From Balneolaceae bacterium (GTDB taxonomy: Bacteria; Bacteroidota; Rhodothermia; Balneolales; Balneolaceae): a stretch of 64,000 bases of DNA. Under the pieces are notes generated by a model, which was not told the origin of the DNA, did no database searches, and saw nothing but the letters and a program-made list of their open reading frames with translations. Below are positions 10,792 through 19,530 of this stretch, piece by piece (the stretch's first letter is position 1; the number at the start of each line of letters is the position of its first letter). The stretch covers positions 1,570,976 to 1,634,975 of the forward strand of contig CP051242.1 in NCBI GenBank assembly GCA_017795005.1. Direction: 5' to 3'. Both the position numbers and the translations under genes were made by a program.

Positions 10792-10895
10792 GTTCATTTT
10801 TTGAACCTGAATGATATTTCCCCCTAATACTGGTTTAGCAAACTAATAGCTGTTAATAAAATTTTTTTGAAACCTTGTAATACTTAGATCGTCTA

Positions 10896-10917
10896 TATAC
10901 TTTGAATTCAAAGTATA
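10896..10917. promoter_or_regulatory. 22-bp perfect palindrome, probable PadR operator
   Basis: The two 11-bp halves (TATACTTTGAA and its complement) form a perfect palindrome that ends 20 bp before the PadR start codon. A further half-site (TCAAAGTATA) lies at 10924-10933, directly before the ATG. PadR proteins bind such palindromes and usually repress their own promoter. Autoregulation together with the downstream permease is inferred. Confidence 0.7.
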
Positions 10918-10937
10918 AATAACTCAAAGTATATAGT

Positions 10938-11276
10938 ATGATTTCAAAATCACTGGTAGCGGCATCTTCTAAACCATTAATTCTTACCATTCTAAGTTGG
11001 GGTGAAAATTATGGATATGAAATTATCCAAAAAGTAGGAGAGCTCTCTGGAGGTGTTCTGGATTGGTCGGACGGGATGCTTTATCCGGTACTTTATAAAC
11101 TTGAAAAAGACGGATTGGTACAATCCAGATGGGAAATCGAGGAGGGATCCAGACCCAGGAAGTATTATTCAATAACTAAAAAGGGAAAAGAAGAACTGGC
11201 TCAGGAAAAAGCTCAGTGGATAAATGTGAATGAAGTACTTCAAACAGTATGGAATATGAAACCAACCGTCTCATAA
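10938..11276 (+). CDS. PadR family transcriptional regulator
   Basis: A 112-residue winged-helix protein of the short PadR class (one wHTH domain plus a short C-terminal dimerisation helix). Typical features are seen: SKPLILTILSWGENYGYEII, the turn with LYPVLYKLEKDGLV, and the wing with EEGSRPRKYYSITKKG. There is no clear Shine-Dalgarno before the ATG at 10938, where the operator half-site abuts the start. The stop is 13 bp before the FtsX-like permease, so the pair is almost certainly one transcript. Known PadR-permease pairs have the regulator controlling the adjacent permease, often in response to an antibiotic, lipid or envelope signal. The ligand cannot be read from the sequence. Confidence 0.92.
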   Translation: MISKSLVAASSKPLILTILSWGENYGYEIIQKVGELSGGVLDWSDGMLYPVLYKLEKDGLVQSRWEIEEGSRPRKYYSITKKGKEELAQEKAQWINVNEVLQTVWNMKPTVS

Positions 11277-11289
11277 TTAAGGAATAATC

Positions 11290-13983
11290 ATGGCATCTAT
11301 TGAAAAAAACATTGAAAAGTGGAAGAAAACACTAAAAAGAAATCCTTCCTTTGAAGAAAGCGATATTATGGAAATGGAATCCCATTTTCGTTCACTCATC
11401 GAAAAATATATGGAAGAAGGTTTCAATGAAAAAGATGCTTTCGATAAGGCAGTCCAACAATTTGGTGAAATAGAAAAAGTAGGGGAGGATGTGTACAAAG
11501 TCAGAACCCCAAAACTGGTTGGGAAACCATCATGGCAGGAATCAAAGTGGATACCATCATTGATTAGAAATTATTTCAAAACACTTGGCCGAAATATTTC
11601 CAGAAATAAGTTTTATACCACATTAAATCTGTCTGGTTTAACAATAGGGATTGCAACCTGTCTGCTTATCATTCTTTTCATCAAAGACGAAGTGAGTTAC
11701 GATCGTTTCCATGAAAAAGCCGACCGCATTCACAGGGTTACATTAAAGTATGAAGTAGGAAGTCAAACCCATTGGGCAGCCATTGGACCGCCTGTTGCAA
11801 AAGGTTTAAAAGATGCCATTCCTGAAATTGAAGAAACAGTCAGAATGTATCCTATTGGAGGTAATTTCCATATCTTCGGCTATGAAAATAATCGTTATAA
11901 AGCTACAAAAGGAGTTTATACCGATTCTTCTTTTTTCGATGTATTCAGCTACCCGTTAAAACATGGGGTTCCCGAAACTGCTTTGATTGAACCAGGAAGT
12001 GTAGTGCTGTCAGAAGAAATGGCTCAAGCTATTTTTGGCTCAGAAAATCCTATTGGCAAAGATATCCATATGACTGATTGGGGTAATATTTATTTCACGG
12101 TAACCGGGGTGTTGGAAAAAATGCCAACTAACACTCATTTCCCGTTCAACTATCTGGTTTCGATGAGTACTTTTTATGAGGTTACTTCAGGTCCGAACTG
12201 GAACCCCGATAACTCGTTAACATGGGCCGGGATGTACGAGTATGTGCTTTTAGACGAAGGCGTTAATCCTGGGCAAGTTGAAGCAAAACTTCCGGATTTC
12301 ATTGATCAGTTTTTTGCTAGACTGGCTGATGGAGAAACAAAACCGTCTTCTATGGCAACCATGTACCTCCAGCCTCTAACCGATATTCATCTTTATTCAG
12401 ATTTGGAAAAAGAATACAAAACTAATAGCGATATGCGCTATGTCTACATTTTTTCCATAATTGCTGTATTTGTATTACTTATCGCTTGCGCTAATTTCAT
12501 CAATTTAACAACGGCAAGAGCCAGCAACAGGATGAGAGAAATAGGTATTCGTAAAACCCTGGGAGCTGGACGTAAACAACTTGCTTTTCAGTTTCTGGGA
12601 GAATCGATATTACTTAGTCTGATTTCTTTTGTGCTCGCCTATGCTTTGACAGTTTTTCTACTCCCTTACTTAAATGAGATTACGGGAAAACAGTTTACCT
12701 TTGAGTTTACATCTGATCCGGTCTTGATACTTAGCTTCTTAGGCATTGCATTATTTTCAGGAATAATTTCTGGAATCTATCCATCCATTTATATGTCCGG
12801 ATTTTCTCCTGTTAAAGTGTTAAAAGGAATAACTCCGAATAGTTCCAATAACGCGTTTCTAAGAAAAGGGTTGGTCGTTTTTCAGTTTGCCATCTCCATT
12901 TTTTTAATCATTGGCACGTTGATTGTTTACAATCAGCTTAATTTCTTAAGAACCGAGCAAATGGGCTTTGATAAGGAAGGAGTAATAAATATTCCAATCT
13001 TCGGGGATTTTGAAGAAATAGTGTATGAAAATCCTGAATCCATTAAACAGGAGTTACAACGTAATCCGAATATTTTAAATGTATCCATATCCGGTGATTA
13101 TCCCGGTAAAAGATTTAGTGTGGAAAGTGTTCGTTTGGATGGGCAAACAGAAGATGAAGAAACGTCGGTAAGAATAGCTGATGAGGGAATTGATTACGAT
13201 TATATCCCAACCATGGGGATTAGTTTGTCAGAGGGAAGAAATTTTTCAAAAATGGCGCCAACCGATACCAATGCCTGGATTATAAATGAGGCTGCAGTTA
13301 AAAAACTTGGATTGGAAAACCCGGTTGGGAAAATACTCCATTGGGGAAGTTACTCAGGTCCAATCGTAGGAATTTCTGAAGACTTTAACTATATGTCTTT
13401 GCATACCGAAGTTGAAGCTTTGGTAATGCCATTAACACCTGATTGGGGTGATTATTTATTTGTAAGGACTACAGCAGGTAAAACGAGTGAAGTGCTCGAA
13501 TTTTTAGAAACCAGAATAGGTGAATTGGCTCCATCAAATATTTTTGAATATAGTTTTCTAAGTGATGAATTTGATCAACTTTATCGGTCGGAAGATCAAA
13601 TGAGTAGTGTATTCTGGTATTTTTCCTTAGTTGCTATTCTTATCGCCTGTCTGGGACTATTCGGTCTATCCACGTTTATCATTGATCAGCGTACGAAAGA
13701 GATTGGAGTTCGTAAAATTCTAGGAGCTTCAACAAAAAGTATTTTAGTTCTGGTTTCAAAGAGCTTCATTAAGTTGATTGCTGTAGCGTTTATTTTATCA
13801 GTTCCTATCGTTTATCTGATAATGAACGAATGGCTAAGTTCATTTGCCTATAAAGCTGAAATAGGGATATGGATGTTTATTCTTGCTGGGATTTCTATCC
13901 TTCTTATTTCTTTAGCTACCATAGGATTTCAGGCAATGAAATCTGCAATCTCTAAACCCGTAGAAGCTCTAAAAAGTGAATAA
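11290..13983 (+). CDS. Orphan FtsX/MacB-type ABC permease with prefix domain
   Basis: An 897-residue duplicated permease. Residues 1-80 are a soluble helical 'permease prefix' domain (KWKKTLKRNPSFEESDI). A first TM lies near 98-120, followed by a large periplasmic MacB-type core domain. A three-TM FtsX unit then carries the coupling motif REIGIRKTLGAGR (near 415-428). The second half repeats the plan (TM at 530-550, periplasmic domain, three TMs, KEIGVRKILGAS near 802-813). This matches the PadR-linked duplicated orphan permeases. No ABC ATPase is encoded beside it, so the ATPase partner is elsewhere or absent. A role in envelope stress or efflux is inferred. The stop codon directly abuts the stop of the convergent GH20 gene. 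Confidence 0.9.
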   Translation: MASIEKNIEKWKKTLKRNPSFEESDIMEMESHFRSLIEKYMEEGFNEKDAFDKAVQQFGEIEKVGEDVYKVRTPKLVGKPSWQESKWIPSLIRNYFKTLGRNISRNKFYTTLNLSGLTIGIATCLLIILFIKDEVSYDRFHEKADRIHRVTLKYEVGSQTHWAAIGPPVAKGLKDAIPEIEETVRMYPIGGNFHIFGYENNRYKATKGVYTDSSFFDVFSYPLKHGVPETALIEPGSVVLSEEMAQAIFGSENPIGKDIHMTDWGNIYFTVTGVLEKMPTNTHFPFNYLVSMSTFYEVTSGPNWNPDNSLTWAGMYEYVLLDEGVNPGQVEAKLPDFIDQFFARLADGETKPSSMATMYLQPLTDIHLYSDLEKEYKTNSDMRYVYIFSIIAVFVLLIACANFINLTTARASNRMREIGIRKTLGAGRKQLAFQFLGESILLSLISFVLAYALTVFLLPYLNEITGKQFTFEFTSDPVLILSFLGIALFSGIISGIYPSIYMSGFSPVKVLKGITPNSSNNAFLRKGLVVFQFAISIFLIIGTLIVYNQLNFLRTEQMGFDKEGVINIPIFGDFEEIVYENPESIKQELQRNPNILNVSISGDYPGKRFSVESVRLDGQTEDEETSVRIADEGIDYDYIPTMGISLSEGRNFSKMAPTDTNAWIINEAAVKKLGLENPVGKILHWGSYSGPIVGISEDFNYMSLHTEVEALVMPLTPDWGDYLFVRTTAGKTSEVLEFLETRIGELAPSNIFEYSFLSDEFDQLYRSEDQMSSVFWYFSLVAILIACLGLFGLSTFIIDQRTKEIGVRKILGASTKSILVLVSKSFIKLIAVAFILSVPIVYLIMNEWLSSFAYKAEIGIWMFILAGISILLISLATIGFQAMKSAISKPVEALKSE

Positions 13984-15606
13984 CTACTTCCGGAGATGCT
14001 TTGCATAGTTAACACCTAAAATATCCAAACGATCAAAAGTGACCTGAAGACGTTCAAGGAATAATTCCCAGTTTCGTTGATCAACCGGAGACCAGAGAAC
14101 TTCTGATAAGGCGATAGCTCTGGGAAAAGCCATATATTCAACTTTAGCTCCTGAGTGCATGTATTCAGTCCATACATTACCTTGGGATCCAATTACGTAT
14201 TTTGCTTCTTCCTCGCTTAATTCTTCTGGAACGGGTTCATAACCATACACATCCTGAAGTGTAGTTAGTCCTCCAATAGAAATGGGTTCTTCAATAGTAG
14301 GTTCAGCCTGAAAATGATCGAAGTAATTTGAGGCATTTGGAGTCATAATTACATCATGTCCCATTTTAGCAGCTTCTATTCCGCCTGATTCACCTCTCCA
14401 ACTCATTACTGTTGCTCCCGGAGCTAATCCTCCTTCCATAATCTCATCCCAGCCAATAATCTGCCTTCCTTTACTATTTAAATATTGCTCAATTCGTTCA
14501 ATAAAATAACTTTGAAGCTCGTGTTCATCTTTTAATCCTTCACGTTCTATCACTTGCTGGGCAATTGGACTTTCTTCCCATTGTTTTTTGGGAGCTTCAT
14601 CACCACCTATATGAATGTATTCACTGGGGAATAATTCAATAACTTCATCCAGTACATCTTCCAGAAAAGAAAAGGTAGCTTCAGAAGGGCAGTAGATATC
14701 TTCGAATACTCCCCATGTTGTAGCTACAGAATACTCCTTGTCAAAGCAACCAAATTCCGGATAAGCAGCTAAAGCCGCACTGGAATGTCCGGGCATTTCT
14801 ATTTCAGGAATCACTGTAATATGTCGATCCGCTGCGTAAGCCACGATTTCTTTTACTTCTTCTTGAGTGTAAAATCCGCCATAACGGATTCCATCATATT
14901 TACCAGTGCCGTAATTGCCAATTAGGGTTGAATCTCTCCATCCTCCGATTTCTGTAAGCTTAGGATATTTCTTGATTTCAATTCTCCAGCCTTGATCTTC
15001 GGTTAAATGCCAGTGAAAGCGATTGTATTTATACATGGCCAGAAAATCGATGTAACGCTTTACAAACTCAACAGGAAAGAAATGTCGGGCTACATCCAAA
15101 TGCATTCCACGGTATTCAAATCGTGGGACATCACTAATCTCAACTGCTGGTATTTCCCAATTGATATTATTTGGAACCAAAGAAGGATCGGTATGTTCAA
15201 TTTCGGTTGGTAATAATTGCCTTAAACTTTGTATCCCAAAAAATATACCCGCTCTTGAACCTCCGGATATAGTAACTCCCTGATTCGTTACAGAGAGAGA
15301 ATAAGTTTCATCATGATCTATTTCAGAGCTGAGACTAAGTGATATAAAATCGGTTTTCGGTAATACATCAGAAATAATAATTGGGTATCCTTTCCAATTG
15401 GTAGCAAACAGAAGATCATTCAGGAATTCTGCCTCGGAACGTAAGTCATCTGAAGAGATATAAATACTCAGGTTCTCGTTAAGGTTAAAACTACCAGGTT
15501 TTTCGCTGACTAATACTGGTTTTGGTATGATCTGAATATTTTGAAATGCTTGAAGAGGAGAGATGGTTAAAATGAAGGTGCCAAGTAGCAGCAATAATGT
15601 TTTCAT
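13984..15606 (-). CDS. Beta-N-acetylhexosaminidase, glycoside hydrolase family 20
   Basis: A 540-residue exported enzyme. It has a signal peptide (residues 1-20, ending PLQA), an N-terminal GH20b-type domain (about 25-155) and a TIM-barrel GH20 domain (about 160-510). The barrel includes YRGMHLDVARHFF and the catalytic Asp-Glu pair D336-E337 in HIGGDEAPKKQW. These enzymes remove terminal GlcNAc/GalNAc from chitooligosaccharides or glycans by substrate-assisted catalysis. Length and motifs are complete. It is a single gene, divergent from the Ca2+/Na+ antiporter across a 139-bp gap in which I see no clear promoter motif. A chitin or glycan scavenging role is inferred. Confidence 0.93.
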   Translation of the reverse strand: MKTLLLLLGTFILTISPLQAFQNIQIIPKPVLVSEKPGSFNLNENLSIYISSDDLRSEAEFLNDLLFATNWKGYPIIISDVLPKTDFISLSLSSEIDHDETYSLSVTNQGVTISGGSRAGIFFGIQSLRQLLPTEIEHTDPSLVPNNINWEIPAVEISDVPRFEYRGMHLDVARHFFPVEFVKRYIDFLAMYKYNRFHWHLTEDQGWRIEIKKYPKLTEIGGWRDSTLIGNYGTGKYDGIRYGGFYTQEEVKEIVAYAADRHITVIPEIEMPGHSSAALAAYPEFGCFDKEYSVATTWGVFEDIYCPSEATFSFLEDVLDEVIELFPSEYIHIGGDEAPKKQWEESPIAQQVIEREGLKDEHELQSYFIERIEQYLNSKGRQIIGWDEIMEGGLAPGATVMSWRGESGGIEAAKMGHDVIMTPNASNYFDHFQAEPTIEEPISIGGLTTLQDVYGYEPVPEELSEEEAKYVIGSQGNVWTEYMHSGAKVEYMAFPRAIALSEVLWSPVDQRNWELFLERLQVTFDRLDILGVNYAKHLRK

Positions 15607-15745
15607 ACAGCTTTTTGTTTGGAATCTAAGTGAAAATCAGTTCGCTAAAAAATCTATCAGGTAATTAGATTTTAAAATTGATCAAAGTCTGCATTTTCAA
15701 ATCAAAAAATCCGCATCTTATAAGACAATCTTAGACAGCTATTTC

Positions 15746-16852
15746 ATGATCATAACCATAGTACTTTTTATTGCCGGACTAGCAGCTCTTATTGCAGGTG
15801 CAGAATTATTTCTTAAGGCTGTCGATCATTTTGGATTAAAGTGGGGTATTTCTCCATTAATAATGGGGCTTACTGTTGTTGCTTTTGCTACAGGAGCTCC
15901 GGAATTAGCTATCAGCATCAAAGCTGCTGCAAGTGGAAATGCAGACTTAGTACTAGGTAATATCATTGGCAGTAACATTGCAAATATTCTGCTCATACTT
16001 GGAATAACTTCACTTATTGCTCCTCTCAATATTACAAAAAGAGTCATTAAAATTGATGTTCCAATCGTAATTTTGGTAAGTGCGGTTCTATTTATTCTGG
16101 CGTTTGATGGAGAACTGACTACTCTAGATGGCACCATTCTAATTGCAGGATTTATTGCATACTCGGTCTTTACCTATTTTCAAATTCAAAAGGGGAAAGA
16201 GGAAGAAGGTATAGATGAAGTATTTCACTATGAGAAAAGTATTGACGAATTATCACAAGGGGCTTTTTTCTATTTCAAGAACGGCGGGTTTCTACTAGCC
16301 GGGTTGGGGTTAATTGTTCTGGGCTCAAATTGGATGGTTAACAGCGCAGTTTCAATAGCAACTTTTCTTGGTATTTCACAATTAGTTATTGGACTTACCA
16401 TTGTTTCCATCGGAACATCGCTTCCCGAAGTGGCTACGTCTCTTGCTTCAGCAAGAAAGGGGAACGCCGACATTGCGGTAGCAAATGTTCTTGGTAGCAA
16501 TCTTTATAACGTATTATTAACGCTTGGACTTACATTGATCATTGCTCCAAATGTACTTACAGTTTCTACTGATGCCATAAATCTGGATTTACCATTTATG
16601 GTGGCTGTTTCAATCGTCTGTATTCCGATTTTTATAGCTGGGTTTAATCTTACAAGGTTGGATGGATCTTTCTTTCTTTTATACTACGTTACTTACTTAA
16701 GCTATTTGGTACTTAAATCACTTGGCTCAGCTTATTCAGAATATATTGAGGTAGGAATGACCTTTTTAGTACTTCCTGTTACTGTGACTTATATGATTTG
16801 GAGAATCTTTTTGTATCGCAAAAAGTTAGTCTCAACTTTCATTGAAGATTAA
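15746..16852 (+). CDS. Calcium/sodium antiporter (CaCA family, YrbG-like)
   Basis: A 368-residue inner-membrane exchanger of about ten TM segments. Both alpha repeats are visible and inverted relative to each other: GNADLVLGNIIGSNIANILL starting at residue 64 (preceded by ATGAPEL) and GNADIAVANVLGSNLYNVLL from residue 239 (preceded by IGTSLPEVATS). The repeat acidic residues that bind the ion (the E in each PEL/PEV) are present. A charged cytoplasmic loop (about 150-170, KGKEEEGIDE) separates the halves. Family members exchange Na+ or H+ for Ca2+. NhaA follows 214 bp downstream on the same strand, suggesting a local cation-homeostasis group. Confidence 0.93.
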   Translation: MIITIVLFIAGLAALIAGAELFLKAVDHFGLKWGISPLIMGLTVVAFATGAPELAISIKAAASGNADLVLGNIIGSNIANILLILGITSLIAPLNITKRVIKIDVPIVILVSAVLFILAFDGELTTLDGTILIAGFIAYSVFTYFQIQKGKEEEGIDEVFHYEKSIDELSQGAFFYFKNGGFLLAGLGLIVLGSNWMVNSAVSIATFLGISQLVIGLTIVSIGTSLPEVATSLASARKGNADIAVANVLGSNLYNVLLTLGLTLIIAPNVLTVSTDAINLDLPFMVAVSIVCIPIFIAGFNLTRLDGSFFLLYYVTYLSYLVLKSLGSAYSEYIEVGMTFLVLPVTVTYMIWRIFLYRKKLVSTFIED

Positions 16853-16987
16853 AGAACGATTTTTAAAAAAATATCTGTTAGTTGAAACGAAATGAGCAGA
16901 TTACCTATAAATAATAATCAAATGGTACTCGGGACACATTATTCTTTTGTGTTTATAAAGCGTTGTTTAATTATTGATTGCCCACAA

Positions 16988-17039
16988 CATCATTTTGAAG
17001 AATGATGGAATTAGTTCGACTATAAAAAACAACTAATTC
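16988..17039 (+). promoter_or_regulatory. Two adjacent hairpins in the nhaA leader
   Basis: Two perfect stems lie back to back, ending 27 bp before the nhaA start: catcatt/aatgatg (16988-16994 with 17001-17007, 6-nt loop) and gaattagtt/aactaattc (17008-17016 with 17031-17039, 14-nt loop). No T tract follows, so a simple terminator is unlikely. This could be a structured 5' UTR or chance pairing in AT-rich DNA. Known nhaA leaders include Li+-responsive RNA motifs, but I could not match this one to a consensus. Confidence 0.35.
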
Positions 17040-17066
17040 ACCAACATTCGATTAATTAAAAATACT

Positions 17067-18368
17067 ATGGCAAAATCTACTTCTACTCAGGAGCTTTCAC
17101 CCGTAATGGAATTCATAAAAGCAGAATCATTTTCAGGGATTTTGTTGATGATCTCAGCAGTTCTGGCTTTGGTTGTCGCAAATTCACCACTATCTGACTG
17201 GTACGTTCAACTGTTTCAGCTGAAGTTTACGGTTGGTTTTGATGGGGCTAATATCTCAAAACCACTTATTCTTTGGATAAATGACGGCCTGATGGCGATT
17301 TTCTTTTTATTGATTGGTTTAGAAATAAAAAGAGAAGTCAAATTCGGAGAGCTTTCAACATTGCAATCTGCATTACTTCCTGTAATTGCAGCTTTCGGTG
17401 GAGCTTTAATACCGGGACTTATTTTCTTTGGATTTAATGCTGGAACTGAATTCATGGACGGCTGGGCAGTAGCAATAGCAACAGATATTGCTTTCGCAAT
17501 TGGTGTGCTTGCATTACTTGGAAGCAGGGCCCCACTTTGGGCAAAAGTATTTCTTACAGCTGTAGCTGTAGTAGACGATTTAATCGCCGTTCTTGTAATT
17601 GCATTATTCTACACAAGCAAGATTTCGGTAATGGCTTTGGGTGTTTCAGCTGTAACTTTGATTATTCTTATCACGCTGAACCTTTCCAATGTCCGGTCTT
17701 TAGCAGTTTATGTAATCTTCGGTGTGATTTTATGGGTAGCTGTTCTGAAATCAGGCGTTCATGCTACTATTGCTGGCGTTTTATTAGGATTCCTGGTCCC
17801 TGCTACTTCACCCAGAGATCGTGAAAAAGTACTTGATGAAATAGAAGACGGTATAGATATGCTCAGGGAAGCAGAAGAAACTCCCGATGAGGAAGATGAA
17901 GAAGTGGCAATGCATATTTTAGAGGAAAGTATTGAACAGCTGGAAAGCCCACTCCATAAATTGGAGCACAAACTTCACCCATGGGTAGCTTATTTCATTA
18001 TGCCAGTATTTGCTTTTGCAAATGCAGGTGTGGCATTATCAGTAGAACAAACAACGGCTGCATTCTCATCTACACTAACTTTAGGAATTCTGTTCGGACT
18101 TTTCTTAGGGAAACAAATTGGTATTATGGGATCCGTTTGGATTTCTAGTAAACTTGGATTTGTGGAACTACCAAAAGACAAAAATGTATGGACGATTTTC
18201 TATGGAATTGCCTGTTTAACTGGTATCGGATTTACAATGTCGTTATTTATTAGTGGACTGGCATTCACTGATCCTGCTTATATCGAATATTCTAAAGTCG
18301 GTATTTTTGTTGGTTCTTTGTTAAGTGGTTTTTTGGGCTATTTCTTCTTGAAGGTGAGACTGAAGTAA
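17067..18368 (+). CDS. nhaA: Na+/H+ antiporter NhaA
   Basis: A 433-residue, twelve-TM antiporter that expels Na+ (or Li+) in exchange for protons. Seen in the sequence: the N-terminal FSGILLMISAVLALVVANSP, the IFFLLIGLEIKREV segment, ATDIAFAIGVLALLG, and the Asp pair of the ion site D170-D171 in AVAVVDDLIAVLVIA. PVFAFANAGV and LTGIGFTMSLFISGLAF follow. A strongly acidic cytoplasmic insertion (about 250-300, rich in EE/DE) sits between the halves, making the protein longer than E. coli NhaA (388). Such an insertion is common in other NhaA proteins. It suits a saline habitat (inference). Confidence 0.96.
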   Translation: MAKSTSTQELSPVMEFIKAESFSGILLMISAVLALVVANSPLSDWYVQLFQLKFTVGFDGANISKPLILWINDGLMAIFFLLIGLEIKREVKFGELSTLQSALLPVIAAFGGALIPGLIFFGFNAGTEFMDGWAVAIATDIAFAIGVLALLGSRAPLWAKVFLTAVAVVDDLIAVLVIALFYTSKISVMALGVSAVTLIILITLNLSNVRSLAVYVIFGVILWVAVLKSGVHATIAGVLLGFLVPATSPRDREKVLDEIEDGIDMLREAEETPDEEDEEVAMHILEESIEQLESPLHKLEHKLHPWVAYFIMPVFAFANAGVALSVEQTTAAFSSTLTLGILFGLFLGKQIGIMGSVWISSKLGFVELPKDKNVWTIFYGIACLTGIGFTMSLFISGLAFTDPAYIEYSKVGIFVGSLLSGFLGYFFLKVRLK

Positions 18369-18432
18369 ATTCTAATTTTCTTATTTCTTTTATTTGATTT
18401 AATTAAAGTTAGTGTTAAATCAATGAGAGAAT

Positions 18433-19530
18433 ATGAAAACACTATTTTTTGTTTTTACGGTAGCTTTTCTGTGGACAGGATGTAATGTGTTCAATTCCGA
18501 GAAACAACCCAAAGAAGAGGCAGTCCGTCTTTTCAATTGGGAAAGCCCTGTTAGTCTTCAAACAGGGGTATTCAGAGGAGCTTCCGTTAATGATCTGGAT
18601 CACTTATACGTTTTTGGAGAAAATAACTGGTATAAATCTGAGAACTATGGTAAGAGTTTCCAACAATTCAATAACCCGGATGGTGTTTATTTCACTCATA
18701 TAGACAGGCACTTTGGAAAGTATTATGCAATTGGAACTCACGATGTAGAACATCCTGAATTCGGAGAACCCGACACCTCTCTTTTTATCCCTATTTGGCC
18801 AACGTATAGTTTTTTTAGTTCTGAAGATGGAAATAACTGGACTCAGGAATTCGGTAATTTTCAAATGAGAGCGTTCACTTTTTTAGATCAGAATACATTG
18901 CTGCTTTCAATAAATCATGGAACAAGAGTGTACAACTTATCAGATAGCAGTTATACTGATTCTGAATTTATTTTCTCTGACCTTACTGACTTAATAAATG
19001 TCTTCGTATTTGAAAACGATGAAACAATTCTTGCAGGTGCTCATGATGGTATTCACAGATCAGAGGACAATGGATTAAATTGGGCTAAGATTACAGCCGG
19101 AAAAATGCATAGAGATTATGATCACGTTGAAAAGATAGGTTTGCTACCGGATGGAACAATCATATTCTATGGAAGTGGATTTTATAGTACTACCGACAGG
19201 GGAGAAACGTGGCAATCAGTCAACCTTTCTTATATTTCAGAGGATGATAAGGAAGAAAAGATTTATGACTATGATGTCCATATTTCTGAAGAAGGATTTT
19301 ACTATATAGCAGGAATTCACGGCTTTTACGTAGCACAAATTGACAGCCCAAATACAGTAAGAAGAATTTTAGAGTATTCTGATAGTTCATGGGAAATAAA
19401 TTACAGAAGCAGATATGATGTTGTACTCGGGTTTAGTAATGGGAACGTATTTCTGATAAATAAAGACCTTAATAAAGGATTGCCAGGTACTAAAATTCGG
19501 GATTTTACAGTATCAGATTTTGAAAATTGA
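18433..19530 (+). CDS. Lipoprotein with BNR/YCF48-like propeller repeats
   Basis: A 365-residue lipoprotein. The signal peptide ends in a lipobox (LWTGC), giving Cys17 as the lipidation site. The rest is a run of beta-rich repeats with Asp-box-like motifs (SEDGNNW, SEDNGLNW, TTDRGETW), as in BNR, sortilin or YCF48-like propellers. These fold as six- or seven-bladed discs and usually bind partners rather than catalyse. No catalytic residues are recognisable. It is monocistronic, and its TGA directly abuts the stop of the convergent HhH-GPD gene. Fold is fairly sure; function is unknown. Confidence 0.75.
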   Translation: MKTLFFVFTVAFLWTGCNVFNSEKQPKEEAVRLFNWESPVSLQTGVFRGASVNDLDHLYVFGENNWYKSENYGKSFQQFNNPDGVYFTHIDRHFGKYYAIGTHDVEHPEFGEPDTSLFIPIWPTYSFFSSEDGNNWTQEFGNFQMRAFTFLDQNTLLLSINHGTRVYNLSDSSYTDSEFIFSDLTDLINVFVFENDETILAGAHDGIHRSEDNGLNWAKITAGKMHRDYDHVEKIGLLPDGTIIFYGSGFYSTTDRGETWQSVNLSYISEDDKEEKIYDYDVHISEEGFYYIAGIHGFYVAQIDSPNTVRRILEYSDSSWEINYRSRYDVVLGFSNGNVFLINKDLNKGLPGTKIRDFTVSDFEN

